DNA of 11,925 nt from Sulfurimonas sp. (GTDB lineage: Bacteria > Campylobacterota > Campylobacteria > Campylobacterales > Sulfurimonadaceae), in the NCBI RefSeq assembly GCF_023229105.1, contig NZ_JALNZY010000060.1, forward strand, positions 1-11,925, given 5' to 3'. This document shows positions 1 to 7,312 of the stretch, one piece after another. Positions within the stretch are counted from its first letter, which is position 1, and each line of letters starts with the position of its first letter. A program made the position numbers and the translations under genes. Under the pieces are notes generated by a model. It was not told where the DNA came from. It searched no databases and worked only from the letters and a program-made list of their open reading frames with translations.

Positions 1-87
1 CAGAGATGGCTTGACGGTGTTGAAGGTACTGCAACACTTGCAGGAGCGATTAATAAGATTCGTATTTCATACAGCTTGACAATATAA
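1..87 (+). CDS. C-terminal end of an upstream gene, probably tail sheath protein (partial)
   Basis: Frame 1 is open from the first base to a TAA at 85-87 and gives 28 residues ending in RISYSLTI. The fragment is too short to identify by itself. It lies directly upstream of the tail tube gene, where contractile-tail phages place the sheath (DUF3383-type sheaths pair with DUF3277-type tubes), and a beta-strand ending is common in such structural proteins. The sheath assignment is therefore inferred from gene order. Only 10 bases separate its stop from the next start. Confidence 0.55.
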   Translation, partial: QRWLDGVEGTATLAGAINKIRISYSLTI

Positions 88-97
88 GGAGGATTAA

Positions 98-556
98 ATG
101 GCAACAAGAACGCTTGACCCTAAATCTTATGTGTTGCTTGTAGGCGACCAGAGAATTAGCGGTATCAATTCAGTGAGCGTAAGTTTTCCGAATGATGAGG
201 TCACGATCGTTGAACACCTTGACGGTTCGGTAACCTTTGCAGAAGCAACCGTGCCTGATAAGTTTGAGCTTACTGTTTCGGTAGGTTCAGCACACGCAGG
301 AAATAACATTCTTACAGCGGTTAAGAAGTCTAAGACTTACGCACCTATCACTTTTACTAACCTTAGAGGAATGACAGCCCTTGCCTGTTTGAAAGCAAGG
401 GTAATACTTGTAAGTTTCGGACAGCCCGAAAGCGGTGCAGACACACCGACCGAATGGAAGATCATAGGCGTAGCAGATGAAGTAATTGCAGGCGGTGAAG
501 TAGATTTTGAGATTAACCTTGAGGCACTTTTCCCACCGATAACCCCAGTATTTTAA
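98..556 (+). CDS. Phage tail tube protein, DUF3277-like
   Basis: This 152-residue protein has the size and beta-rich composition of contractile-tail inner tube proteins. It looks like the DUF3277 family: an N-terminal KSYVLLVGDQRISG segment, a middle segment with the phrase GSAHAGNN (about residues 62-69), and a C-terminal stretch rich in V, I and E that ends in PPITPVF. Tube subunits stack as hexameric rings inside the sheath and form the channel for DNA passage. The start is well fixed by an AGGAGG at 88-93, five bases before the ATG. The position between a presumed sheath end and a frameshifting chaperone supports the call. The family name rests on recognition by eye and has not been checked by a profile search. 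Confidence 0.8.
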   Translation: MATRTLDPKSYVLLVGDQRISGINSVSVSFPNDEVTIVEHLDGSVTFAEATVPDKFELTVSVGSAHAGNNILTAVKKSKTYAPITFTNLRGMTALACLKARVILVSFGQPESGADTPTEWKIIGVADEVIAGGEVDFEINLEALFPPITPVF

Positions 557-566
557 GGAGTAACTT

Positions 567-1010
567 ATGAATATAGGAAGCGTGACCGTAAAATGGTATA
601 AAATACCGTTGATACAGTTGACCAAGTATTTCACATCATATCAGGGTTTTCAGATGAAAATGATGAAAGGAATGGATTTAAACAGCTTGAGCGGTGAAGG
701 GCTTGACAAGGATATTCCCGTTGACAAGTTGATTGACTTAGCATCAAAAGCGTTTGAAATAACCCAAGAGCCGTTTTATGACGGGATGAAAAAACTCTTT
801 TTTGATAACTGTATGATTGAAGGATTCGGTCACGCTTCCGACCCTGTTGTTATGGAACAAATGCTTGAGAAGGAAGGACTTAGTTTTGAGTTTATCCTTT
901 TTCAAGAGGGGGTTAAGTATTTTTTGGGGGAGTCTTTAAAAAAAGTTGGAGAACAAGGAAAATTACTCCAACAGGGCAGGGATATACAGACACAGAAGCC
1001 AACACAATAA
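567..1010 (+). CDS. Tail assembly chaperone, short form (gpG-like)
   Basis: The gene encodes 147 residues in the unshifted frame and lies between tail tube and tape measure, the standard place for the tail assembly chaperone that coats the tape measure during tail assembly. The body (about residues 40-125) is acidic and helical, with phrases such as VDKLIDLASKAFEI and FILFQEGVKYFL. An AAGGAG at 555-560 supports the ATG at 567. Near the 3' end the reading frame crosses T-TTA-AAA-AAA, and a long -1 frame open reading region continues past its stop, so two products sharing the N-terminus are expected. The sequence itself is not strongly diagnostic; the call rests on position plus the frameshift architecture. 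Confidence 0.8.
   Translation: MNIGSVTVKWYKIPLIQLTKYFTSYQGFQMKMMKGMDLNSLSGEGLDKDIPVDKLIDLASKAFEITQEPFYDGMKKLFFDNCMIEGFGHASDPVVMEQMLEKEGLSFEFILFQEGVKYFLGESLKKVGEQGKLLQQGRDIQTQKPTQ
935..972 (+). promoter_or_regulatory. Programmed -1 ribosomal frameshift signal
   Basis: Codons TCT-TTA-AAA-AAA-GTT at 933-947 contain two overlapping X-XXY-YYZ heptamers in the correct frame: T-TTA-AAA (935-941) and A-AAA-AAA (938-944). A perfect 7-bp inverted repeat follows at once: GTTGGAG at 945-951 and CTCCAAC at 966-972, with a 14-base loop. The hairpin starts 3 bases after the first heptamer, or directly after the second, a little closer than the usual 5-9 bases. Both the slip site and the stem are seen directly; use of the site is inferred from the open -1 frame downstream. 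Confidence 0.8.
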
Positions 1011-1153
1011 ATTGGCTGTTCTGGTTACCTATTGTGAGGAACTATGCGAGCTTTAGCGATGTCAACTCAATGGACTTATCGGAGTTACTTGAACTGCACG
1101 AAGCAATTGGATATATGGACGACTGCCAAGCTTTCGAAATGAGGAAAAAATGA
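941..1153 (+). CDS. -1 frame extension of the tail assembly chaperone (gpGT-like long form)
   Basis: In the -1 frame relative to the gene at 567, codons stay open from the slippery run at 935-944 to a TGA at 1151-1153. Joined as 567..941 plus 941..1153, the product would be about 195 residues. The extension reads KSWRTRKITPTGQGYTDTE and then continues with NTINWLFWLPIVRNYASF and ends in QAFEMRKK. It has no good start of its own, fills the whole gap before the tape measure and overlaps the tape measure start by ATGA. In known tail chaperone pairs such as lambda G/GT the extension binds the tape measure protein. A separate downstream gene is less likely because no ribosome binding site is seen. 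Confidence 0.8.
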   Translation, partial: KSWRTRKITPTGQGYTDTEANTINWLFWLPIVRNYASFSDVNSMDLSELLELHEAIGYMDDCQAFEMRKK

Positions 1154-1500
1154 AGATAAGAGATTTTCTAATCGGTGTAGGGGCTCAGGTAGACAGGAGC
1201 AGTTTTAATCAAGCAGAGAACGCCACAAAGAACTTGAAAAACGGACTGTATGCCATAACAGGAGCATTAGGAGCTTTAGCAGGTGCAGGATATATCGTTA
1301 AAAGATTTGTCGATGATGTTGCAAAGGTAGGTGACGAAACAAACAAGACCGCCCGTAATTTAGGTGCTAACGCAGAAGCTTTTCAGGAATGGCGTTATGT
1401 TGCGGGTCTTGCAGGTGTGCAGGCGGGTGACTTCAATAACGCTATAAATTTTTACAAAGAGGTATCGCAGAGGCTGGCGAAGGCACGGGAACAGCTTTAA
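1150..1500 (+). CDS. Tail tape measure protein, N-terminal part (before frame break)
   Basis: The product begins KIRDFLIGVGAQVDRSSFNQAENATKNL, a typical tape measure opening, followed by a Gly/Ala-rich hydrophobic stretch (about residues 33-48) and the phrase ETNKTARNLGANAEAFQEWRY, which is frequent in phage tape measures. Reading in this frame ends at a TAA at 1498-1500 after 116 residues. The last residues, after about position 101, look out of register. The -1 frame from about 1452 gives the expected continuation, so this is one half of a split gene and not a complete protein. The start overlaps the chaperone extension stop by ATGA, which suggests coupled translation. Confidence 0.85.
   Translation: MKIRDFLIGVGAQVDRSSFNQAENATKNLKNGLYAITGALGALAGAGYIVKRFVDDVAKVGDETNKTARNLGANAEAFQEWRYVAGLAGVQAGDFNNAINFYKEVSQRLAKAREQL
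1446..1452 (+). other. Frame break inside tape measure gene at A-AAT-TTT
   Basis: In the frame of the ATG at 1150 the codons ATA-AAT-TTT-TAC include the heptamer A-AAT-TTT, which fits the X-XXY-YYZ slippery pattern. A -1 slip here joins NAINF to LQRGIAEAG and restores a full-length tape measure. The same result would follow if the T run at 1449-1453 had six bases and not five. No strong hairpin is seen directly downstream, which makes a base deletion (real or from sequencing) at least as likely as recoding. The exact crossing point could lie anywhere in about 1440-1498. Confidence 0.5.
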
Positions 1501-2546
1501 AAGGTTTTGAAAGGTTAGGCATATCCGTTAAAAAAAGCGATGGAACACTTAAAAGCTATGACGATGTCTTAAAAGAAGTAGCCGAAAATCTGCCTAAACT
1601 TAATGAAGCTGAAAGAGTTGCGACAAGTATGGATTTGTTTAGCAGGTCAGGTCTTAAAATGATCGATGTGCTTATGCAGGGCAACACCGAGATTGCCAAA
1701 CTAAGGCAGAGGGCTCAGGATTTAGGCATTGTAATGTCAGTTGATATGATGAACGCTATGGAAGAGTATAACGACCGAATGGATGACATAGGACTTGTAA
1801 CATTCGGACTTAAAACACAGATTGCAAATGTTCTGATACCTTCAATGACAAAACTTGCTGTGACAATCATAAACAATTTAGCCCCTGCAATTAAGTGGCT
1901 TAAAGAAAATTCAGAACAGCTTAAAAGCACATTACAATTTGTGGGTAAAGCTTTTATGTGGGTTGCAGGTGCTACCGCTTTATGGGGACTTGGTGCTTTA
2001 ACAACTGGTATTATAGGGCTTACTGCTAAACTTACGCTTTTAGGGTGGGCAGGTATAGGGGCTTTTGCAAAGATGCTCGTTCTGCCGTTGCTTGTAGGTG
2101 CAGGAATACTTGTTTTAACAGTTTTAGTTGTCGAATTATGGAACGCCTTGACTACTGATAAAAAGACGATTTTCGGATATATGATTGATGACCTTAAAAG
2201 CATAAACGAATACTGGAAATCAGAGTTTGACCCTATGATAGATAAACTTCGTGACATTCTGGGAACAAGACGTTTTGCAGATTATATGGAAGCTATGCAG
2301 AAAGTTCCCACAGTCCAAGAGTCGTATGCAAGAGCAAAAGCAAGTATGGCAACCATAGCCGAGATACCTACAGTTAATTATGCAACAGTAGTCGGTTTTG
2401 ATAAATTTGCTTCGCCTATGCCTTCAAACACAAAAACAATATCAATAGGTTCTATAACAATAACTGACCCAGTAGATGTTGACAAAATGAAGAGCTTTTT
2501 TGTTGATGATTTCAGAGCTTTTACAAATTCAATGGAAGGTAACTAA
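1452..2546 (+). CDS. Tail tape measure protein, C-terminal part (-1 frame continuation)
   Basis: From 1452 the frame reads LQRGIAEAGEGTGTALKGF and then ERLGISVKKSDGTLKSYDDV, MDLFSRSGLKMIDVL and a long hydrophobic region (codons at about 1950-2145) rich in G, A, L and V. The pattern of a FxxLGIS-like phrase, then an LFxRSG-like phrase, then a hydrophobic middle is typical of tape measures. No ATG, GTG or TTG occurs in this frame between 1452 and 1629. The ATG at 1629 has only a weak upstream site and would drop conserved sequence. Joined with the part at 1150, the protein would be about 465 residues. At roughly 0.15 nm per residue that predicts a short tail near 70 nm. The membrane-like segments may help DNA delivery at the cell envelope. 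Confidence 0.8.
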   Translation, partial: LQRGIAEAGEGTGTALKGFERLGISVKKSDGTLKSYDDVLKEVAENLPKLNEAERVATSMDLFSRSGLKMIDVLMQGNTEIAKLRQRAQDLGIVMSVDMMNAMEEYNDRMDDIGLVTFGLKTQIANVLIPSMTKLAVTIINNLAPAIKWLKENSEQLKSTLQFVGKAFMWVAGATALWGLGALTTGIIGLTAKLTLLGWAGIGAFAKMLVLPLLVGAGILVLTVLVVELWNALTTDKKTIFGYMIDDLKSINEYWKSEFDPMIDKLRDILGTRRFADYMEAMQKVPTVQESYARAKASMATIAEIPTVNYATVVGFDKFASPMPSNTKTISIGSITITDPVDVDKMKSFFVDDFRAFTNSMEGN

Positions 2547-3158
2547 ATGGCTGTTTTAGTAGTAAACCCGAAATATAAACCTTACTGGATTAAATTTGAT
2601 GCTTTTGCTTTACAGGGCTTGACAATGGAAAGCCATAACTCTACATCTACAATATTTCAACACCCTATTGACTACGGCAAACAGGGGCTTAGTGACGAAG
2701 TTATGAATAACCCTGCAACCTATTCGGCAAGTATGTTTATTGCAGACACGCCACAGAGTTACGGTGAACAGTTTAGAAACTGGGGCAGATTCTTAAGCGG
2801 TGAACAGGGTGAAAGGTTATCCGAGAGCGTTTATAATATCCTTAAAAAGCTTAGGGGCGTTTTGGTGGATGTTGAAGAAACTTATACAGGAACGCTAAAA
2901 AGTATGATGATAAATGAAGTATCTGCAACCCGTGAACTGCAAAAAGGTTTGAGAATAACCCTTAATATGCAAGAAGTATTTTTTGCAGAATCGACTAAAA
3001 CAGAAGAATACCGTTCCGACCCTTCAACCGATGTAGGCAAGAAAACAACAGCTAAAGCAAACAAGAACAAGCCTACTGAAAAACAAGCTACTACCACAGA
3101 AGCGGAAAGCGTAAATGAAACCTTTTTAGGCGGTGTATATAGACGGAGAGGATTATGA
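2547..3158 (+). CDS. Dit-like baseplate/distal tail protein
   Basis: The protein has 203 residues. The core (about residues 18-150) contains HNSTSTIFQHPIDYGKQGLSDEVMNNPATYSASMFIADTP in short segments, matching the pattern of Dit-like phage domains: a beta-strand motif EHPVEDG-like, then a D/N-x-P turn and later an end strand ITLNMQEVFF. This domain usually forms the hub-proximal ring linking tube and baseplate. The tail of the protein (about residues 155-190) is a Lys/Thr/Glu-rich low-complexity linker, followed by a conserved-looking VYRRRGL end. The gene starts directly after the tape measure stop, with AAGGT upstream, and overlaps the next gene by ATGA. The family call is by eye from motif and position. 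Confidence 0.65.
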   Translation: MAVLVVNPKYKPYWIKFDAFALQGLTMESHNSTSTIFQHPIDYGKQGLSDEVMNNPATYSASMFIADTPQSYGEQFRNWGRFLSGEQGERLSESVYNILKKLRGVLVDVEETYTGTLKSMMINEVSATRELQKGLRITLNMQEVFFAESTKTEEYRSDPSTDVGKKTTAKANKNKPTEKQATTTEAESVNETFLGGVYRRRGL

Positions 3159-3463
3159 GAAAATTAACAATGCCCAAAAATACACCTTATTTTACAACCC
3201 GTTTAACAATAGGTGATGAGAATTTTTCCGCTGTGTTCAGATGGAACACCAAAGCCGAGCGTTGGGCTTGGAGTCTAACCGATTCAGATAATAATGAACT
3301 GTTTAAAGGTGCTTTTGTTGCCGTTGGTGTGAGATATGCCAGATTATTTGTAGGATTCCCAGAAAATACTGAGGTTGTTTTTATCGGTGATGAAAAAGAC
3401 GATACTTTTGAAAATCTTTATATGGTGATAAGTGATGATGCGGGAACGGAATTTACGAGTTAA
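3155..3463 (+). CDS. Baseplate plug protein, Pam3 gp18-like
   Basis: This 102-residue protein shows the features of small baseplate plug proteins described in cyanophage Pam3: an N-terminal strand region, then FRWNTKAERWAWSLTDSDNNELFKG, in which a W-N-x-x-x-x-x-W phrase is followed by a D-x-D-x-N turn, and a hydrophobic G-V-R-Y-A-R-L-F end of the core. The plug is thought to close the tube above the spike. The start is supported by a GGAGAGGA box just upstream and by an ATGA overlap with the previous gene. Its place between the Dit-like and hub genes is the same as in Pam3-type clusters. It overlaps the next gene by about 30 bases. Confidence 0.65.
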   Translation: MRKLTMPKNTPYFTTRLTIGDENFSAVFRWNTKAERWAWSLTDSDNNELFKGAFVAVGVRYARLFVGFPENTEVVFIGDEKDDTFENLYMVISDDAGTEFTS

Positions 3464-4340
3464 ACTGATTAGCTTTCCCGATACAGAGGAAATGCTTTTT
3501 AGTCTTAATAATGCCGTAGTTTACGAAATATATAAAGATTTTGCAATTGACTTTTCCGTTAAAAGATCAAACGGCATAGACCCTGACACAGCCGATATAA
3601 CTATCTGGAATATGGAAGCACCTGACATATACAGCGGTAACAATTCACAAGCTGAAATATATGTAGGTTACGGTGATTCGGAAACCCTGCTTTATAAAGG
3701 AGATATTACAGGTATGCGACATATCAAACAGGGTGCTGATAGAGGTATTTACATAACCTGCGGTGATACGATAACGGCAGGACTTGCACAGGTATCTAAA
3801 GGATATGCAGAAAATGTAGATTACCGTAATATGATAAATGATATTTTTGATTCATTTACAAGGGCGGGCGGTGAAGTTGTAGCAGGTATGAAAGACAAAA
3901 TTTATGATGTTATACAGGGTAAAAAAACCGTGTCAAGCGTGGTTTTAGATACTGCTAAAAAATCACTTGCAGATATACTTTCAAAAACCGATAAAAAACC
4001 CCTATTCCAGAACAATCAATTGTATGTAGTTGACCGCATAACTGGAGCGATAGATGACTTTACTGTAATACTCGATAGTTCAAACGGACTTGTAGGCACT
4101 CCAGAAAGGGGATTTGCTTTTGAAGAGATCGAAGAAAAAAAGACTGTAAACGGCAAAGAAGTAGTTAATAAAAAACTTGTTAAAACTGAATATTTATCCT
4201 TTACCTGTTTAATCATCCCCGATATAATTGTCGGGCGTAGAGTGAGAATAGGTGAGCTTGGCGACTTTGTAGTGCAGAGCGTGACAGTAAAAGGCTCGAC
4301 AAAAGGCAATGACTGGTTAATGACCTGTGAGGCAAAATGA
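3435..4340 (+). CDS. Baseplate hub protein (gp27/gp44-like)
   Basis: About 301 residues. The N-terminal half contains FAIDFSVKRSNGIDPDTADITIWN, then AEIYVGYGDSETLLYKGDI, the usual pattern of phage hub beta-barrels (a paired strand segment, N-x-A-I-W-N-like phrase, then V-x-x-G-Y). The second half includes KKSLADILSK and a final barrel ending GELGDFVVQSVTVKGSTKGNDW. In known minimal baseplates a trimer of this protein carries the spike. Three candidate starts lie in a row, GTG 3432, ATG 3435 and ATG 3438; I chose 3435. No clear Shine-Dalgarno is present, only a weak GGTG upstream, so translation is probably coupled to the gene before it, which it overlaps. It ends with an ATGA overlap. Confidence 0.7.
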   Translation: MMRERNLRVKLISFPDTEEMLFSLNNAVVYEIYKDFAIDFSVKRSNGIDPDTADITIWNMEAPDIYSGNNSQAEIYVGYGDSETLLYKGDITGMRHIKQGADRGIYITCGDTITAGLAQVSKGYAENVDYRNMINDIFDSFTRAGGEVVAGMKDKIYDVIQGKKTVSSVVLDTAKKSLADILSKTDKKPLFQNNQLYVVDRITGAIDDFTVILDSSNGLVGTPERGFAFEEIEEKKTVNGKEVVNKKLVKTEYLSFTCLIIPDIIVGRRVRIGELGDFVVQSVTVKGSTKGNDWLMTCEAK

Positions 4341-4969
4341 CAATAGGCAAGGAACTTGAACGGATTTTTGATAAACTCAAAAGCCAGATAAAAGTAGCCA
4401 TCCCCTGCGAGGTTATTAAATATGACCACACTAAACAGTCTGTAGAAGTAAAAACAGAAAACGGTAAAATAATTCCCAACATCCCCATATTTCAAATGAC
4501 TAATAACGGGGTTAGCGGTTTATTTGTGCCTGTGTCAAAAGGGTGTTATGGTGCTTTACTTTCCTTTGATGAAGATTTATCGGCATATCTTAACAATGCA
4601 AAGTCAAGCTATACAACCAGAAAACACGATATTAGCGATTCTTATTTCATAGCAGGGTTCACGCCTAAAGGCAGTAGATTAACGCTTGCAGACGGCAAAT
4701 GCGGGCTTAAAAATGATAATATGAGCGTTGTCTTGCACGCTGACGGTAAAATAGAGATAAACGGCAATACAGAGGATTTTATAAAATTGATAAACGAATT
4801 AGGCAATATTTTAAAAAGTGTAATAATTTCTTTATCAACCACGACCGTAACGGTTGCAGGTGCTCCCGTGCCTTTAAGCTCTCAAGCTGATTTTGCTGAG
4901 CTTGTTAACCCCTTAGTGGCAGGAAACATTTTAACGCTATTGTCAAAAATGGGAGATTTTGAAGGATGA
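4337..4969 (+). CDS. Baseplate central spike, gp138 N-terminal domain type (gpV/gp45-like)
   Basis: The protein has 210 residues. Residues about 15-110 look like the gp138-type oligonucleotide-binding fold of spikes: IPCEVIKYDHTKQSVEVKTE, then IPNIPIFQMTNNGVSGLFVPVSKG, then DSYFIAGFTP. After this comes a short strand repeat (LHADGKIEINGN) like the beginning of a spike beta-helix, and then an unusual helical and Thr/Val-rich C-terminus. I see no clear HxH metal-binding tip motif, so the apex may be supplied by another protein or be different. The start and end both overlap neighbours by ATGA. Spikes of this kind pierce the outer membrane, which agrees with, but does not prove, a diderm host. 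Confidence 0.7.
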   Translation: MTIGKELERIFDKLKSQIKVAIPCEVIKYDHTKQSVEVKTENGKIIPNIPIFQMTNNGVSGLFVPVSKGCYGALLSFDEDLSAYLNNAKSSYTTRKHDISDSYFIAGFTPKGSRLTLADGKCGLKNDNMSVVLHADGKIEINGNTEDFIKLINELGNILKSVIISLSTTTVTVAGAPVPLSSQADFAELVNPLVAGNILTLLSKMGDFEG

Positions 4970-5313
4970 ACTTAAAAACTAATGCAGACGGTGAATTGAT
5001 ATTTACTAACGGGACTTTTGAGCTTGTTAGAAATAGAGAGTCAATAGCACAAAATATAAGGTCTAATATCAGAACTTGGAAAGGTGAATATTTCCTTAAT
5101 AACCTTTTAGGCGTTGACTATATCAGAGGATTCCAGAAAGGTCAGGATGCTTTTATGAGAATATCCATTAAACAGGCAATTCTTGAAACGGTCGGAGTAG
5201 TAGATATAAGCGAGTTTGAATATGAGTTATCCGCAGATAGAACTTTAACTATAAGTTGTAATGTGCAGACACTTGAGGGGACAATCCCTTATAAAGATGA
5301 GGTTATAATATGA
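4966..5313 (+). CDS. Baseplate wedge protein, gp25/gpW/Mu gp46-like
   Basis: A 115-residue protein of the usual length for this family. It shows the core pattern: an opening D-G-E-L-x-F segment, RESIAQNIRSNIRTWKGEYF (about residues 24-43) with the conserved W-x-G-E-Y-F-L, then LLGVDY (G49, D51, Y52), a helix with ISIKQAILETVGVVDI, and a strand pair near the end. In T4 gp25 and Mu gp46 this small wedge protein nucleates sheath contraction and contacts the J-like protein. Its neighbour downstream is exactly that J-like gene. ATGA overlaps at both ends indicate tight translational coupling in the baseplate operon. Confidence 0.85.
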   Translation: MNLKTNADGELIFTNGTFELVRNRESIAQNIRSNIRTWKGEYFLNNLLGVDYIRGFQKGQDAFMRISIKQAILETVGVVDISEFEYELSADRTLTISCNVQTLEGTIPYKDEVII

Positions 5314-6452
5314 TAACAGCAAAAACTTTTCTTGAGCTTAAAAATGAGATCGCAGAGGATTTAAGAACAAATGTAGATGTCAATGTCAATTTATCACCTA
5401 CTGATATTATCGGACAGCTTTTTAATATAACAAGCTACACGGCAAGCGAACTTTATGATGAACTTGAACTTGTGCAGAATAATAATACCATCCTTGCAGA
5501 AGGTGATGCTCTAGACTTGCAACTTGCACAATTAGGCAAAATAAGAGATAGAGGGTCAAGGGCAAGGATAACAGATTTCACAATAGTCTGTGACGGCTCT
5601 TGCACACTTGCCACTACTGATTATTTTCAAAACGCTGAGGGGTTGCAGTTTAGACCTGTTAAAGCAGAAACTTATGCAGTAGGCACACACCTTATTGATG
5701 TTGAAGCAGTTGAGATAGGTTCTATCGGTTCTATTTCTGATGATACGGTTGATGAAATAGTAAGCCCCGTATCAGGTCTGGCAAGCGTGACTAATTCAAG
5801 CTCAAGCAGTTTTCAAGACGGTAGAGATGTTGAAACAGACGAAGAGGCGAGAATAAGAATACAGTCAGAAAGTAACTCAAAGGAATATACTGAAAATGCT
5901 ATTGCAAAAGCCGTAAAAGAAATAACAGGGGTAAATAACGCAACGGTAATTGATGATATACAAAACGCCAGATTTGAAGTTATAGTTGACCAGACCGACA
6001 CATCAGCAGATGTAGATACTGCAATTTGTCAAACGATTGCTTTTGTTAAACCTGCGGGCATAAGAGCATATAGCGGAGCATCAGCCCCGAATAAAATTGA
6101 AGAAACAATCACCATAGGTAATAAATCTACTGTGAATATTGAATATTCCAGAGTTGAAGAGGTCAATATTTATACTGCTTTAACGACCGTGCCGACACTT
6201 ACGGGCGACCAGAAAACAGCACTTAAAGCATATATTAAGGCGTGGGCTGATACACTCGAAGCAGGTGAAGATTTAGTCGTATATGGAACTAATTCACTAT
6301 TTACAACGGTTGCAGACTGGACAGGAACAGAGTTCACCAGTTTAGCCGTAACAGTAAGCACAGACGATGTGACTTATAACACATCAAATATTGAAGCAAC
6401 GGCAAGGCAGGCAATAAGAATACCAACAGCCAGAATTACGGTGAACCCATAA
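5310..6452 (+). CDS. Baseplate wedge protein J / Mu gp47-like
   Basis: 380 residues, near the usual size for gp47/J family members. It has the expected N-terminal helix pair (about residues 8-53, with LSPTDIIGQLFNITSYTASEL), a middle beta domain, the conserved phrase DGRDVETDEEARIRIQSE (about residues 170-188) that matches the E-T-D-x-x-x-R-x-R signature of baseplate J proteins, and a C-terminal domain that ends in IPTARITVNP. J-like proteins form the triangular wedge ring around the hub with the gp25-like protein. The ATGA overlap with the gene before and the TAATG overlap with the next gene keep it within the operon. Little doubt about the call. Confidence 0.88.
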   Translation: MITAKTFLELKNEIAEDLRTNVDVNVNLSPTDIIGQLFNITSYTASELYDELELVQNNNTILAEGDALDLQLAQLGKIRDRGSRARITDFTIVCDGSCTLATTDYFQNAEGLQFRPVKAETYAVGTHLIDVEAVEIGSIGSISDDTVDEIVSPVSGLASVTNSSSSSFQDGRDVETDEEARIRIQSESNSKEYTENAIAKAVKEITGVNNATVIDDIQNARFEVIVDQTDTSADVDTAICQTIAFVKPAGIRAYSGASAPNKIEETITIGNKSTVNIEYSRVEEVNIYTALTTVPTLTGDQKTALKAYIKAWADTLEAGEDLVVYGTNSLFTTVADWTGTEFTSLAVTVSTDDVTYNTSNIEATARQAIRIPTARITVNP

Positions 6453-7312
6453 TGAGCGAACTAAACATAGGAAAAGTAATAATCGACCAGACTAAAACAA
6501 GTCAGGTTGTAGTAAATTATGCCGATACATCAAAACCCGATACTTCGACTATTACAAGTAATAGGTCACAGATGACAGCAACGGTTGACAATATCACAAC
6601 GGCTTTTAACGCATCCACAACCTATTATTATGATGAAAATGGTGGTTTATCAACAAGCAATGAAGGATATGGAATAGCGGGGTTTACTGATGCTGACGGA
6701 ATCATTACAATCGCTAATGTTTTTATAAATATTTCAACCGCAAATGAGCGTCAATTTGTCAGGACATTGGAAGATGACGTCATTAACGAGTTTTGGGGCA
6801 CATGTCACGAATTAGTAACCGAAATCAAAATATATGGAATAAAAGCCGACACCTCGGAGATTCTTTTGGCAACAACAACGCCTTTTTTCTCGGAAGGTGT
6901 GTGGAGATTTCAAGAAAATTTAGAATTTAGCGAAGATGATTTTAGTCAAAATGAAAATATAACCGTGAAAGCAGTCTCAGAAGAGTGGATCGTTTCAGAT
7001 GATATATCCGCAATGGTTAGAGATATATCAATTCTTGTTCCAGAATCAACGGTTACAACTTCGGCTTCTTATTCTTGTATCGGTTATACTAATCTTTCCG
7101 ATGTTGATACAATAACAGTAAGTGTTTATAAGAGAATTTCCGAGTATCCTCTGATTTTTGCTTGGGTTGACATAGGCACATTAACTGTTTTAAATAGGCT
7201 TGTAACAGGAGATATTGACTGCTCATCGCTTACAATAGGAAATCATTATAATTTCAAATTTGTATGTGGAACTGCTGAGTCACAGTATAGCTATATGGTT
7301 GTGGGGTCTTAA
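6452..7312 (+). CDS. Unrecognised beta-rich protein between J and gpI-like genes
   Basis: 286 residues, rich in T, S, I and V, with few charged stretches, consistent with a beta-sandwich structural protein. I do not recognise a family. Visible pieces are an N-terminal strand region with DTSTITSNRSQMTATVDNI, a middle with acidic segment SEDDFSQNENITVKAV (about residues 165-180), and a C-terminal domain of about 90 residues with STVTTSASYSCIGYTNLSD and three Cys residues. J and gpI-like genes are usually neighbours, so this gene and the next are an insertion in the usual order. A decoration, collar or receptor-binding role is possible but not shown. The ribosome site is weak (ACGGTG) and the TAATG overlap suggests coupling. 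Confidence 0.75.
   Translation: MSELNIGKVIIDQTKTSQVVVNYADTSKPDTSTITSNRSQMTATVDNITTAFNASTTYYYDENGGLSTSNEGYGIAGFTDADGIITIANVFINISTANERQFVRTLEDDVINEFWGTCHELVTEIKIYGIKADTSEILLATTTPFFSEGVWRFQENLEFSEDDFSQNENITVKAVSEEWIVSDDISAMVRDISILVPESTVTTSASYSCIGYTNLSDVDTITVSVYKRISEYPLIFAWVDIGTLTVLNRLVTGDIDCSSLTIGNHYNFKFVCGTAESQYSYMVVGS

Noticed and set aside
1715..2257. Long open frame on the minus strand opposite the tape measure (180 codons).
   Set aside because: It lies opposite a well-supported gene, has Ser/Ile/Pro-rich antisense composition and no ribosome site. The same holds for the other minus-strand frames, such as 4016-4495 and 287-634.
2616..2625. Internal promoter with TTGACA-like box in the coding region (the same box occurs near 76-81).
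   Set aside because: No -10 box at a suitable distance; such boxes are expected by chance because GCTTGAC is a frequent codon pair string in these genes.
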